Part shown: positions 35,312 through 47,656 of the stretch, piece by piece | Position numbering within the stretch: the first letter of the stretch is position 1 | Layout of the letters: the number at the start of each line of letters is the position of its first letter | Source of the DNA: Beroe forskalii | Lineage: Eukaryota > Ctenophora > Nuda > Beroida > Beroidae | Assembly (NCBI GenBank): GCA_011033025.1 | Contig: WFMF01000594.1 | Coordinates: 1 to 64,000 of the forward strand | Direction of reading: 5' to 3' | DNA: 64,000 bases | Made by a program: the position numbers and the translations under genes | The notes under the pieces: model-generated | What the model was told of the DNA's origin: nothing | The model's input: only the letters and a program-made list of their open reading frames with translations | The model's database searches: none

Positions 35312-36737
35312 GAGTGGAAGTCAATGAATAATGACTTGATCACTTCAGTTCGAACCAGCAAGCTGGTGCACGGTGCTAAGATCCACCTTGAGAGTCAACA
35401 CGGTGGTAACGTTAGGATTACAGACGACAACGATGTCAACGGGAAAGGTAAGTTTCCAAAGAAGACACATTTTATAATGTTTTCTGATAATCGCAAACTT
35501 CAAGAGTTCCCTACCATTCTAAATCAAAATCCGAGACTGAATTAAAGTTTGACTATAAAGCTATAAAAATCTGTTATGCCGTTATGGTCATCCGAAATTG
35601 AGCTCAGAATTGGAAGATTGAAACGAATGCGAAACCTTCTCACCTTGTCTGTCATGAGCAAGATATCAATCAATTCACCGACCCCTTGCTCAGGTGGTAG
35701 AGGAGACTGGGCTACTTTCACCGTGGTGATGAATCATGCAGACGGCACAGTGAAGCTGAGAAACGAGAAGAAACCAGACAGATACCTTGCCATCAGGAAA
35801 TGTGGGCTGACAACAGTGAGTGTTTGTAGAGGATTTATTGTTAGTTCAGGATTACTGGAAACTGGTGGTACAGACTTCATTGCATATCGGTGCCAAATCA
35901 AACTGGTGTCAAGTCATTCTGGCATCAAGTCAAACTGGTGTCAAGATTCAAATTGGTGTCAAGTCAAATTGGTGTCAAGTCAATCTGGTGTCAAGTCAAT
36001 CTGGTGTCAAGTAAGTTTGGTGTCCAGTCAAACTGGTATCAAGTCAAACTGGTGTAAAGTCAAATTGGTGTGAGGTGTCAGGTAAGTTTGGAGTCAAGTC
36101 AAACTGGTGTCAAGTCAAATTGGTGTCAAGTCAAATTGATGTCAAGTCGATCTGGTGTCAAATAAAATTGGTATCAAGTCAATCTGGTGTCAAGTCAATC
36201 TGGTGTCAAGTTAATCTGGTGTCAAGTTAATCTGGTGTCAAGAATTTCTGGTGTCCAGTCAAACTGGTGTCAAGTAAATCTGGTATCAAGTTAAAGTTGT
36301 GTCAAGTCAAATTGATGTCAAGTCGAATCGGGTGTCAAGAAAATTTGGTGTCAAGTGATGTTTGATGACCATGGAATATTCGCAGGGATCAGGTGGAAGA
36401 TTCTGTGCCTTCAAGCCCCGAGTTCACAAGAACGGTACGGTGACGTTCCAGTCAGTCAACTTCCCAGGCAGACACATAGGTGAGGAATAATGAGCTCAGT
36501 TTAGTGTAGCTTTGAAAGGAGGGTATAAAGAAACAGATTTATTCTAATAATTACCATCTCTCATGGGCAACAATGTGAGTTTGCATCAGTAGTAACATAA
36601 TCATTTCAGAAGAAATTTATAAAAATCCATGAATATTATGATTAATTTTTCTAGGTATCAACGAGGACAAGGAACCCAGGAATCCCAAAGAAACACATAC
36701 TGGCGTCAACGCCCGCTTCAATATACTGGAGGTTTGA
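35312..36737 (+). CDS. Beta-trefoil (fascin-like) domain protein, four exons
   Basis: Four exons join in frame: 35312-35447, 35694-35815, 36386-36479 and 36655-36737 (stop TGA), totalling 144 residues. Every junction is GT..AG and phases agree (1, 0, 1). Key stretches are GAKIHLESQHGGNVRITDDN, GDWATFTVVMNHADGTVKLR with PDRYLAI, GGRFCAFKPR with VTFQSVNFPGRHIGI, and ETHTGVNARFNILEV. Three internally similar segments, each with a V-x-L/F-x-S/N core and a glycine-rich turn, are typical of a beta-trefoil of the fascin/FGF-like fold, here close to the length of one domain. The function is unknown; such domains bind actin, sugars or receptors. It may be the C-terminal half of a DM9-trefoil protein. 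The 35312 boundary is the first acceptor that keeps the frame. Confidence 0.75.
35882..36360. repeat. 17-bp minisatellite in the trefoil intron
   Basis: More than 20 imperfect copies of TCTGGTGTCAAGTCAAA and its variants fill most of intron 2 of the trefoil gene. A forward frame through the repeat (CQIKLVSSHSGIK...) is an artefact of the repeat. Confidence 0.93.
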
Positions 36738-38300
36738 TCACCAGGGATATAAAAAAAATGAAGAAATTTAAATTCCTTTTTACAATGTTAGCCTAATATA
36801 AACCAAAGTTCATTTTAGAGATTAAATTTCTGTAATTTTGAACTTGAAGATAATTTAACTTTTCAGAAGGAAGATTAGACTCTAAACTGACCTGACGAAG
36901 TAAATACGCCGTGAAGTAGATATCCTGTCATAATCTAGTTTATTTGAGGACGGTCCAGTTAAAGGTTTTATGGATTTCCAAAGACTCGTCAAGGAAAAGA
37001 AGAAGCGAGGACGATAGTTAAAAAGTGAACCATTCACAATTTAGTTTTCAATTTATTGTATTTTACAATTTAAATGGTACTCCTATGGAGATGAAAAGCA
37101 GATACATGAACTGAGTTGTTTTAATGAGATGCTTGATTTCAAATGTCTTAAAATGTGTCTTGAGGGGGGATAAAAGTAAAGGATTAATCATTAATTGAAA
37201 ATGAAATCGAATAAATTGGTACTAAGGGAGGTACTCACATTTTGTTAGACTTTTGAGTAAGGAGAAGTACATCTTTCGATTAAAATTCAAAGCGAAGGAA
37301 ATTCTTTTCCCGTCGACGAATGTGACAAAATGCGAGAGCAATTTTGATCAAGATCAATCCCACAACTTGAGAGGAACAAGTGACAAAACATGCAAATTAA
37401 GAAAACGGACTCTGCCGATGAAAATTCACTAAAAGTGAAGTGGTATGTGCTGAGAGTGGTGCGATTCAATCAAATCGGGAAAACTACACCACAATTGTAA
37501 AGGATGATTTTTCCAAACTTGAATCTTTAAATCGTTGATTTCGTAATTTTGGAGCTCAGACTTTGTTTGAGCTACTCATCCCCAGGTTTGGTAAATGTCT
37601 ACATGTCATGGGATGAGGAGTTGCACAAACGTACATCAGTAATCGTCTGGTTCAAATTTTGTAAAAGAAGATAAAGAAAGAAAAAGTAGGTTTCAGATGA
37701 CGTACATTCAAATGATCAAACTAGCATGATCAGTAAATCCTTCATTGCAACCACTATTCGATGATAATAATCTCCTGAGCGAAATAAAATTAAAGACAGG
37801 CCCATCAATCCATAACGGGATGCCCATTCTCTCTAGTCTCCTCATCAGCATCCATAATTGAATAAAGATAGGAACAGTATATCTACGTCAGGGGGTTTTT
37901 AATAAGAAAATCAAATCCAAATTACCTACGGGTGACAAATCGGTGGACGGTGTGTAACATTCATCGCTATTCTACTATTCAATAATAAAGTAATGTAATA
38001 TCTTATTAAGTTAATAGCTTGATAACGATTAACGATGAAGGGACTATAGCATTGACGAATGATTGAGCTATAACAAGAGGAATTTCTTCAAGGATAATAT
38101 GTTATTGGAAAGTCTTGAATCAAACTGTTGTAGTAGGTAAATAAGTTAAGGTGAATAAGTTATTACGACTTTACGAGCGATAAAAGTAATTCGTTATGTG
38201 TACATGTGAATTGACAACTCCAAAGATTGAATTGATATTTGATTGATTCTTGTGGTCTTGCCGTAAATAGGTTTACTATACAGTAGGTTCACACTACACG
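36738..38300. other. No recognisable gene (3' flank of the trefoil gene and beyond)
   Basis: AT-rich DNA with ordinary short frames. No polyadenylation site can be fixed. Confidence 0.45.
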
Positions 38301-40540
38301 TAGATGGGTACGTTACACTCGAGTGAGTACATTCCAGAGCAAACCACAAGCGAGCAACGTATAAATGAGCCCGCGCGCGCTACGTAAGATGATTTTGGCG
38401 GCAGGTACAGACTCAGCCGTCCAATCAGATCGCGCGAAAACAGTCACGTGATTCTGAATGTGACGATTTGCAAAGTGCTGGCGCGCTGCGCGCTCCCGCA
38501 TTTCCCGTGTCAAGGGAATACATTGCGTTTGATTTGTGCCGTGCGTACATTGATGTACATTTCCGTGTATATTTATTTGTCAACTCTTCATTACCTATTT
38601 ATTTGACAGGACATCCTCGTTTGATTGATTTATCCCACTGTGTACTAATCTCTTAATCAAATAGAATTAACCGAAGGTTCCATCGGAGGCTGGAGCATTT
38701 TGTTGACGGACCCAAATAGAAGTAGCCGGTGTTCCATGGCACTCGGTTGTACTTGACTGTACTTTGTAGAGTAAAGGTGAACGAGTCCGCAAACTATTTT
38801 GCTGCAGCATGGACTCTGTAATTCTTATATCTACTCTATTGTTCGAAAATTGATTAATTTTCCAATAAATCCAAGTCTCGAAATCCAACTAGAAAGCTTG
38901 AAATACTGAACTTTATAGTAGGTACCTAGACATCCATGATCTTGTTGAGTTATTGCCAACTAAGCCATTCATTAACACTCCATTATTTGCGCTGAAGCAG
39001 TGGGTAATCAAACGCCCCCTTGTTTAAACTTATAGGAGTGTAGGTTCCTAGAATTATTGTGATTAATAACAGGTTGTAGGTTTGACAATCGTCCTGTCAA
39101 GTATTCATCTTTACCCCTTCTTATCAGAGCTAAACGTCACTGATTTGACTTGTCCCGGTTGTTTCGTCGCATGATATGCAATAATATTTACCCTATCTAC
39201 TCCTACGCACGGGTTCTATTCTGATATTCTGAGAATACCACCATCGATTTTGAAATTTTGTACCATCTCACTCGTTCGAACTGTTCAAAAGTTATGGCAC
39301 TTTATGGCATATCATGGGACGAATCAACCGGCAAATTTCAAATGGCGAAGACTGCTGACGTACCTTCGAGAAAAACTTCGCATACCATTTCATGCTTTCA
39401 CTGGTCTGCGGAATTCTACTTCACCTATATCGGTTTGCACATTGTCGAATAGTAGATAAGTAAATAGCATGTCTATATTTCCAAGATTTGCGTACCTACC
39501 TACTGACCTGTGCACGGCATTTAATAGACCACATCTTCTCAGCTGTTGTTTTGCTGAATGAGCTCCTTATTATCCCATAATATAAGTACTCTATTAAGCA
39601 ATTGGAATACAGATATCCCGCCACATTTTGACTTGTTATACTCTCTCTGAGGTGGAAACAGCTCGACACTTCTTTGCTCCTAACTTCACATTATGTATAC
39701 ATCTTGTGATATTAGTTCAAGGTACAGAAAGTTCTTTTGTAGGGATTTAAAAAACCGCTGCACACGCGATCATAGGGGCCCGAGGAAATGACATAATTGC
39801 ATCCACCGTTTATAGCTTTGGGTGCGAGGGGGAGAGAGGAGATAGGGAGTGTGTGTATTTGAGTTAGGGCAATCTCTGTGAAGCGGCTACTGCTCCCCAC
39901 GTATTTTGTTGTGTGATATTAGTTTTATTGTGTTTACTATATATCCTCATGTCGATTTAACGAGAGTAAATCCCTGGTGCATTGATATATGTGTATTGCG
40001 TGGTTTAGATATCTCGTTATGATGATTTTAACACCGGTGAGAGGGTCGAATGGGCCCTCCGGAGAATGGACCCTCCAGAGGGTTCAGTGGGGTCATTCGA
40101 GCATTAGGGTAACGGTAAAAGGGTAGAGGCGCGGGTCCATTCTCCGGTGGGTTCATTCTCAACCCACCCTTTGCACATCCTTGTCCAATATGTAGTCAAA
40201 TAATTCACCTACTTGGTGCGAGATCTGATGTCCAAACCAGTGTGGCCAGCTGCTTTCCTGATTTCGGCGTCCAATACTTGATTTGATGATTTCAATAATC
40301 GATGTTTCCTTGTGAATCATAAAAACTACGCTCATTAAAGATAGGAGAAATTAAAAAATACATTCATAAGTTATTGTCAAAATAATTTATCTTTCAGTTC
40401 ATAATCTTTAGCTTGCCAGATTTTACTTCCGGTGCCAAGTTAAAAATCAACAAACCGTTCCATTTAATTTGAAAGTTTGCGTTGATTTATTTTCGTTGTA
40501 TATTGGAAATAAATCTCAATCCAAAAGCCATCAGCTATAT
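38301..40540. other. Intergenic DNA, short GC-rich patch, no confident gene
   Basis: A CpG-rich patch near 38360-38510 (GCGCGCGCTACG, GCGCGCTGCGCGCTCCCGC) could be promoter-like. Short frames at 38468-38656, 39250-39459 and 39712-39900 have no recognisable domain. Near 40040-40160, GGGTCCATTCTCCGG-type words occur in both orientations. Confidence 0.4.
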
Positions 40541-40544
40541 TCGT

Positions 40545-40690
40545 CACAATCTTAAAGCTTCACAATCTCAAAGCTTCACAATCTTAAAGCTTCACAATCT
40601 TAAAGCTTCACAATCTTAAAGCTTCACAATCTTAAAGCTTCACAATCTTAAAGCTTCACAATCTTTAAGCTTCACAATCTTAAAGCTTCA
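40545..40690. repeat. 16-bp tandem repeat (CACAATCTTAAAGCTT)
   Basis: Nine nearly identical copies with one TCTCAAAG and one TCTTTAAG variant. It lies about 260 bases downstream of the GPCR stop codon, so it may be in or beyond its 3' untranslated region. Confidence 0.95.
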
Positions 40691-40774
40691 AACAGGAAAT
40701 ATTTTAGCTTTACAACAGGGTTTAGAATTAGTTGAATGGATGCAAAACAACAGAGTTATACTTTAAACCTTCTA

Positions 40775-40915
40775 GGCAAAGTAATATGTCTGCATGAGAA
40801 ATAGGCATCATCAGCATAGCGCAATGCAGTAAAATGATGACATCATCAACACAGCGTAATGGAGTAATTCTATGACCTCATCATCACAGCGTGATGCAGT
40901 AAATTGGTAGCGTTT
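40775..40915. repeat. Three-copy repeat of about 40 bp (ATCATCA..CAGCG)
   Basis: Three imperfect copies of ATGACATCATCAACACAGCG followed by ATGCAGTAAA or ATGGAGTAAT, immediately beyond the GPCR stop codon. Confidence 0.75.
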
Positions 40916-40946
40916 TACCATCCACTTCTCCCACAATACAAGGGCA

Positions 40947-42894
40947 TTACACTGGCTCGCTCTTCACCGTGCTAGTGCTATTCTCCAGCCCACCATTCCT
41001 AAGTGACAGGTTGGTTCTGACTGTCCTCATCCGGACCAGTTGTCTGCTTTCTCGGTGCGACAGCATCAACGGCGACCGTAACACAACCTCTGAGCTGGTG
41101 CACTGAGTTTTGATCTTAGTATTACTGAGAGCGGAGCGAGATTTGTGGTACCTAAATAAAAATAATAGATCAATTTTCATTGCTTAAAATAAAACAATTA
41201 ATAATCTCTGCCAGTAAAATACCAATAAGATTGTGTCAGTTGGTCTAGTATAGGCAAGTTGATTAATAAATGTCCACAATCGTTAAGAGATATAGTGATT
41301 CAACACTAATTGCTTCTTTGTGTAGTTTATTCCAAAAAGATTAATAATTGTCCAAATCGTTAAGCCCCTAGTAATTCAACACTAATTGCTTCTTTGGGGG
41401 GGGCTTTGTTTATTCCAAAAAAGCAGATTGAGGAAGATCAGAGGCTCTAATCTCGGCTCAATACGTATTGGACGGCAATGTCATGGGATCAAAAACTTTC
41501 TCCTTACCTGGGACAGTCACCGAAACACCTATAGTAACATGAAACGTGCAGTACACACTACACAGAGTGTCTCCTTTACAGTAAAAGTTCTGAAAGTTTC
41601 ACGTTTATGATGCTCCGGTCGCTGCCCCTGGTAAGTTGAGAGCGTTTGATAACGTGCCATAACCGGCCAACATGACTTAGTGCACCAATTGACTTGGAAA
41701 CTTGGCATATGAGCACCTAGCAATTGGCGCCGATCACCACCGATCAGTGCTGATCAGCGCCGATTGCAAGGTTCTCCTACGCCGCCAACTTAACATCGCT
41801 AAGTGGTCTCTTTCTTACCTGCTCATCCTGTGGAAGCTTGCGTTTCTCTGCAGGTCTACTGAGGCTGGGACACAGCACCCGAACCAGGTAACCAGTCTGA
41901 ACTTGAGGTAGCTCCTCATGGCTTCACTCCTCGCGAAGTACACCAGGGGGTTGAGGACGGAGTTGTACGGAATAGCTTGCCACGTACCAAGCCACTGGGT
42001 AATGGTGATGGGTTCACACACTGTGACTTCGAGTTTACTAACGACACACGGCCCGAAAAGGCTGGCTAAATAAAGCCCGTTAAAGAAACAGAAAATACCC
42101 GAGAGGATTGTGACTGTAACTGTAGCGTGGATGAAATCTGTGTCCTTGGTTTTGTCCTCGCATCTGCTCGCAAGACAAGGGTACCGGACTTTACGGCACA
42201 TCTTCTCGACTGTTAGAATGTTTATGGTCGCAACAAATATCACAATAATGAGCATTAATGTGAGTTCCAGCTTCAAAGTCACGTGAGAAATTTTCACTAT
42301 AATATCCTGCAACTCGATTGCCACGTATAATATCACCAAATACGTTATGTTAGGAATTGTAAAGAATGTGATGGAAAATGCCAGGATTGCTACAACTGCT
42401 TTCATTTTGAGGCGTTTGAACGGTCGAAATAATGAAAGTGCCCGAGTGACACTGAGAATACTGGTAACAATTCCTGTGGTCATTGAAGACACTCTATACA
42501 GCGTTGCCATCAATTGCGTCATAAAGAAAAGGCGTTTAACCAGGGCGTCCGACACATCGACACCCGGGATGTTTAGGCGTGCCCGGTAACTCTGGAAAAA
42601 CACCTGAACCAGTGCTGCTGTCAAGCACACAGCCAGATCGAATATGTTGAGGAGCATGACGAGCCGAGTGAGGCCCTTCTTTCTCTGGCAGCGTAACGCC
42701 ATGATGTAGTAGCTGAGCGACAGGCTGTTCAGGAGGATTCCTAACAGGGCCACGCTGCTGCTGGCTATCACCTTGAACTGGTCCAAACCCCCCGTTGAGT
42801 TGGTTGCGTTCGTTGAGTTGGTGCCGTTGATTAAGTAGGTTGCGTTGGTTAAGAAGGTTGTGTTGTTTAAGAAGGTTGCGTTGGAAGAGTTCAT
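40947..42894 (-). CDS. Seven-transmembrane receptor, class A (rhodopsin-like), two coding exons
   Basis: Exon 1 (42894-41819) ends at AGCAG/GTAAGAAAG and exon 2 (41151-40947) follows TTATTTAG. They join in phase 2 to 426 residues. The N-terminus from MNSSNATF has about seven NxS/T glycosylation sites and no signal peptide. Seven hydrophobic segments follow: TM1 has GILLNSLSLS, TM2 LLNIFDLAVC (Asp 2.50), TM3 ends SVTRALSLFRPF where DRY is usual, and TM7 has NPLVYFAR (NPxxY). No cysteine stands at the usual TM3 start or second loop, while two lie before TM7. The tail carries FGCCVPA, a likely palmitoylation site. The ligand is unknown; the motifs suggest a divergent peptide-type or lineage-specific receptor. 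An acceptor (TTCTTCTAG/C) at 42902, seven bases before the ATG, implies a 5' non-coding exon. Confidence 0.85.
41272..41422. repeat. Tandem duplication in the GPCR intron
   Basis: Two copies, about 75-80 bases apart, of ATCGTTAAG ... TTCAACACTAATTGCTTCTT followed by TTTATTCCAAAAA. Confidence 0.85.
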
Positions 42895-42984
42895 CGTACT
42901 GCTAGAAGAAATAATGTGAATAAAGGGTTTATTGTAAGGTTTGGGGGTATCATATAGGTAATAATCTGACTTATCTGTCAATAA

Positions 42985-44240
42985 ATTAGATATGTTATTA
43001 GCAAAGTGTCAATAATATAATAATATATCGACAGATCATGTTAAATTATTACCTATAATGCCACTGTTCAGATAGAGAAAGCAATACAAATGCAATGACC
43101 TACCCTTGATCAATTATCGTCAAAAATTCTAATTTTTGGCGAACAATTCTAATGCCAGTTGTTCTAAAGTGTCGTATTCCTTTACTTGATTATCATATGT
43201 CATTACCATTTTATCAATTGTTTTTGAAGTAAATTCATTATAGAACGATTTTCTCATGACATGAGACTTAAGGTTTAGCATATTTGAATTCTTAAACAAT
43301 GTACGAACTACGTGTACAAACGCTGGGAAACACAACTAAAGAACTAATCAGCTAATCAGAGCGTGACAAATCCGTACACTTGTTAAGTGAAACAACGGTA
43401 TGAAATAGTAAGTGTGAACAAGTTTTTCAGTTGGTAACTCGTTTAAAACGCGTGTTGAAAGACAGCTACAGAATCTTACGTGCGTGAAAAATAGATACTC
43501 GGTTGAGATAACATCATTTTCATAGCTCAAAACGGGAAATCTTTGATGTTTACCGCCTATCTTTATATGCGTGGCTTAAAAATAACACGAACGGATCAGT
43601 TTTGAGTGTTGCGTTTGTAGAAAATATTATTGTGATGCAAAAGTTAGTAAAAAATGTTGCAATCATAGTAAATAAATGCTCATACTCAATAATGTTTAAT
43701 AATTATCATTAATTACTCTGATAATGCATTGGATTATTTTCATCTAATTGTTATGAATAGAACCTAGTAATCAGTGAATGAGTTGTGAAAATAAAGGATC
43801 CCAGTTCACAATTGATGTATTATCTTATTATCAACCTTTTATACCATCCTCATTGCATTACACTTTTTAAGGCACGGAATTTTGATATTATGATAAATAA
43901 ATTTGAAGAATCCTACATAAATGAAGCGATATTGATCAATGCCTTGTTGAGCTAATTAAAAAAATGATTATTTAACTGTACCCGCACAAAAATACCCGGT
44001 CGCAAGGTGAAAAGTCCCTTTTCCTCGGATCACTCCGCTGTGATCATGTTCGTGTTCGTTGCCCAAAGCGTTTGCTTCTGTTCATTGGCTTATCATTCAC
44101 CCCCAAGCCGAGTTTCGGCTTCGCGTGTCAAATTAAGACGAAAAATTAAAGCTAAGATTTGTTTTGCTTATTTAGTTGAGTCGGATTAGGTAATTGAGTG
44201 CAACACGAAAGATATTATCTTAAACAGAACTGATGATAAA
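42985..44240. other. Upstream of the GPCR, no confident feature
   Basis: AT-rich DNA. It should contain the GPCR promoter and 5' exon, but neither can be placed. Minus-strand frames at 43129-43335 and 43348-43530 have no recognised motif. Confidence 0.4.
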
Positions 44241-44245
44241 CTTGA

Positions 44246-44455
44246 ATTTGACGTTGTTGCACTGACTCGATAAATGTTGAGTGTTTGACAGTAGCTTAAT
44301 AAAACCTTTGTTACCAAGGTGAGATAGAGAACATCAAACTTCTGCCTCACTTCTAATTGAAGCGTTGAATTACTTTCTGCACTTACTTGATAGATATTTG
44401 AGTATTTGATTGCAGTTAATAAAACCTCTGTTACCATGGTAAGATGGTGAGACCT
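44246..44455. repeat. Two-copy repeat of about 115 bp beside the satellite
   Basis: Two diverged copies share TTGAGTGTTTGACAGTAG or its variant, TTAATAAAACCTCTGTTACC and GGTAAGAT. They directly border the inverted GC-rich satellite. Confidence 0.75.
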
Positions 44456-46350
44456 AGCGGGGCGCGAAAATTTAAAAAGCGCGGGGTGCACCGTTAGGTC
44501 GTGCGTGCAGCTTAACAAGCGCGCACACACCTATTGGCCGTGCGCGCAGCTTAAAAAGCGCGCACGCATACGGTTAGGTCGTACGCGCAGCTTCAAAAGC
44601 TTGCGCGCAGACCCTAAGGTCGTGTGCGCAAATTAAAAGGCGCGTGCGCACACCGTAAGTTCGTGCGCACAGCTTAAGAAGCCTGCGCGCCCATTGTACG
44701 GTCGTGCGCGCGAATTAAAATCGCGCGCACACCGTTTGGTCGTGCGCGCAGCTTAACAAGCGTGCACACACCGTAAGGCCGTGCGCACAGCTTGAAAAGC
44801 ACGCACGCACACCGTCAGGTCGTGCGCGCAGCTTCAGAAGTATGTGCACACACCCTAAGGTCGTGCGCGCAACTTTAAAAGCGTGCGCGCACACCTTAAG
44901 GTCGTGCGCGCAAATTAAAAAGCGCGCGCGCACACCGTAAGCAGATTATAAAGCATGCTCGCAAACCGTAAGCTTGTGCGCGCAGCTTAAAAAGCGCGCA
45001 CGCACACCGTAAAGTCGTGCGCGCAGTTTAAAAAGCGTGCACGCACACCCTAAGGTCGTGCGCGCAGCTTAAAAAGCGTGCGCGCGCACCACAAGCTCAT
45101 GAGCGCAGATTCAAAAGCATGCGCGCATATCGTAAGCTTGTGCGCGCAGTTGAAAAAGCGTGCGCACAAACCGTAATTTCGTGCGCGCAACTTAAAAAGC
45201 ATGCGCGCACACCGTAAGGTTGTGCGCGCAGTTTAAAAAGCGTGCACGCACACCTTAAGGTCGTGCGCGCACTTCGTAAAGTCGTGCGCTCAGTTCAAAA
45301 AGCGTGCACGCACACCCTAAGGTTGTGCGCGCAGCTAAAAAAGCGTGTGCGCGCACCGTAAGCTAATGCGCGCAGCTTAAAAAGCATGCGCGCATACCTT
45401 AAGGTCGTGCGCGCAGCTCAAAAACTACGCGCGCACAACGTAAGGTCGTGCACGCAGCTTAAAAAGCGTGCACGCATACCTTAAGCTTGTGCGCGCTGCT
45501 CAAAATATAGGTGCGCACACCGTCAGGTCGTGTGCACAGCTTAAAAAGCGTGCACTCACACTGTAATTTCGTGCGCGCGGCTTAAAAAGCCTGCGCTCCC
45601 ACCGTAAGGTCGTGCGCGTAAATTAAAAGCGCGTGCGCATACCGTTAGGTCGTGCGCGCAGCTTAACAAGCGCGCGCACACCGTACGTCGTGCGCGCAGC
45701 TTAAAAGCGTGCGCGCACACCTTAAATTCATGTGTGCAGCTCAAAAAGCATGCGTGCACAACGTAAAGACGTGCGCGCAGCTTAACATGCGTGCGCGCAC
45801 ACCGTAAGGTCGTGTGCGCAGCTTAAAAAGCATGCGCACTCACCTTAATGTCGTGTGCGCAGCCTAAAAAGCGTGCGCGCTTACTGTAATTTCGTGCGCG
45901 CAGCTTAAAAAGCATGCACGCACACCGTAAGGTCATGCGAGCAGCTTAAAAAGCGCGCGCGCATACTGTAGTTTCGTGCGCGCAGCTTAAAAAGCGTGCA
46001 CGCACACTGTAAGGTCGTGCGCGCAGCTTAAAAAGCCTGCGCGCCCACCGTGAGTTCGTGCGCGCAAATTAAAAGCGCGCGCGCACACCGTTAGGTCGTG
46101 CGTGCAGCTTAACAAGCGCGCGCACACCTATAGGACGTGCGCGCAGCTAAAAAGCGCGCACGAACACCGTCAGGTCGTGCGCGCAGCTTCAAAAGCATGC
46201 GCGCGCACCCTAAGGTCGTGCGCGCAAATTAAAAAGCGCGCGTGCACACCGTAAGGTCGTGCGCACAGCTTAAAAAGCGCGTGCACACCGTAAGGTCGTG
46301 CGCGCAGATTAAAAAGCATGTGCGCACACCCTAAGCTCGTGCGCGCAGCT
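44455..46350 (-). repeat. GC-rich satellite of about 41 bp, inverted array
   Basis: About 45 copies of the unit seen at 1-8345, here as its reverse complement: GCGCGCAGCTTAAAAAGC followed by GTGCGCGCACACCGTAAGGTC. Copies vary by point changes such as CCTTAAGG or AATTTC for the loop, but hairpin-arm changes are often compensated by the palindromic design. Confidence 0.95.
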
Positions 46351-46369
46351 TAGGGTGCGCCTTTATTTC

Positions 46370-46620
46370 AAAGTTTTTTAGGCTCTTTGACTCGATTGTA
46401 GATCTCAGTGAGCTGATCACGAGGATATCAATTTTTTTGAAATTGAACAATGTCTTCCTTTGCCTCTCGCCGTTTTTCTGTTTCGTGACGTCACATCACG
46501 TGACCTGTCACGTGATCCGCCTGCTAGTACTTTATGTGCGCTCTGATTCCGCGCGCGCAATTGTAATTCTATTTCTATGCGCGTTTGCGGATTTGAGTTG
46601 TCCGTGTCAATTCTGTGCTA
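46370..46620. other. Unique DNA between satellite and small hairpin element
   Basis: Contains CACGTGA-type words (TCACGTGACC, TCACGTGATCC) near 46497-46520. A 71-codon frame (46437-46652) shows no domain. No gene is called. Confidence 0.4.
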
Positions 46621-46623
46621 TCT

Positions 46624-46737
46624 ATGGCATTGGCAAGACTTATCTTTATTGAATAGTGGAATTTTCTGATACCACCAATCTAATGATAGACGCAGATAGC
46701 AAATAATTTAAGAATCAGCAAGTCTTGCCAGTGCCAT
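46624..46737. repeat. 114-bp hairpin element
   Basis: ATGGCATTGGCAAGACTT at 46624-46641 is matched in reverse complement at 46720-46737 with one mismatch. No target duplication was identified. Confidence 0.7.
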
Positions 46738-46949
46738 TTTCAAGCTGATAATTGCGATTACTTGGAAAATGGAAGCTTAAGTTTATATTGAGAGCTGAGA
46801 AATACATTAGTACTATACCGGGTTAAAATTGTATATCCCAATCAGGAGTCAGGGTGCATGTGACTGCTGAATGTCCCCAGTCAGATCACATGACCAAGCA
46901 TAGGACACTCTTAGTCTACCTCAACCAATGATCGAGCAGAAAAAGGTTC

Positions 46950-47068
46950 ACGTGACTGATAGAGGAGGAAGCAAGCAGCATCTCTTTGACCATGAAGGAA
47001 GCAAGCAGCATCTCTTTGACCACGTGACTGATAGAGGAGGAAGCAAGCAGCATCTCTTTGACCATGAA
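46950..47068. repeat. Three-copy repeat (GGAAGCAAGCAGCATCTCTT)
   Basis: Three copies of GGAAGCAAGCAGCATCTCTT followed by TGACCA. Two of them are preceded by CACGTGACTGATAGAGGA. Confidence 0.95.
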
Positions 47069-47265
47069 AAAATCCAGTTAACAGTGACCTAGTTTGTTAT
47101 ATTTTAACGAGTAGGCCCTCTAGCTAATTCAATTTCATCGTTCGGCAGTCTTGAAGCTTATTCCGATCCCGAGATCTGTGAAATGTGAAACACTAAAAAA
47201 TCCGTTATTATGTATTATGGGAGTATGCAGGAATAATTGTGGCTATATACTGGGTGAACTGCAGT

Positions 47266-47545
47266 TCATATGAAGTCGCCGCGCACTTCATATGAATTCA
47301 TATGAATTCATATGAGTTCATATGAATGCGTTTACCAGTTCAATAAATTTTTATATGAATGAACTTCATATGAACTTCATATGAATTCATATGAACTTCA
47401 TATGAACTCCACCAAGTTCATATGAACTTCATATGAATTCATTAAACACGGATGAACTAGTTCACCAAAATTTAGTGAACTGAGATGCATATGAATTCAT
47501 ATGAACTCATATGCATTCCAGTTCGCCTTGAATTCATATGAAATA
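47266..47545. repeat. TTCATATGAA palindromic microsatellite
   Basis: Some twenty or more copies of the 10-base perfect palindrome TTCATATGAA and close variants (TTCATATGAACTTCATATGA), followed by GTTCAACG repeats at 47563-47612. Confidence 0.93.
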
Positions 47546-47656
47546 GGAAGTTCATCTCGCGGACTCCAGTTCAACGGAGTTCAACGCAGTTCAACGGAGT
47601 TCAACGAATTCATCTCGAAGTTCATCTAGAAGGTCAAAATGATAACTTAACAGATA

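Noticed and set aside
35820-36073. Frame reading KLVSSQSGVK repeats
   Set aside because: Translation of the 17-bp minisatellite inside an intron of the trefoil gene.
41529-41723. Short frames on both strands in the GPCR intron
   Set aside because: They lie between two exons with matching splice sites and phase; no motif.
42895-42981. Upstream extension of the GPCR frame to 42981
   Set aside because: A good acceptor (TTCTTCTAG) sits seven bases before the ATG at 42894, so the extension is probably intron, and the residues upstream do not resemble a receptor N-terminus.
43129-43335. 68-codon minus-strand frame
   Set aside because: No domain and no splice link to the receptor could be shown.
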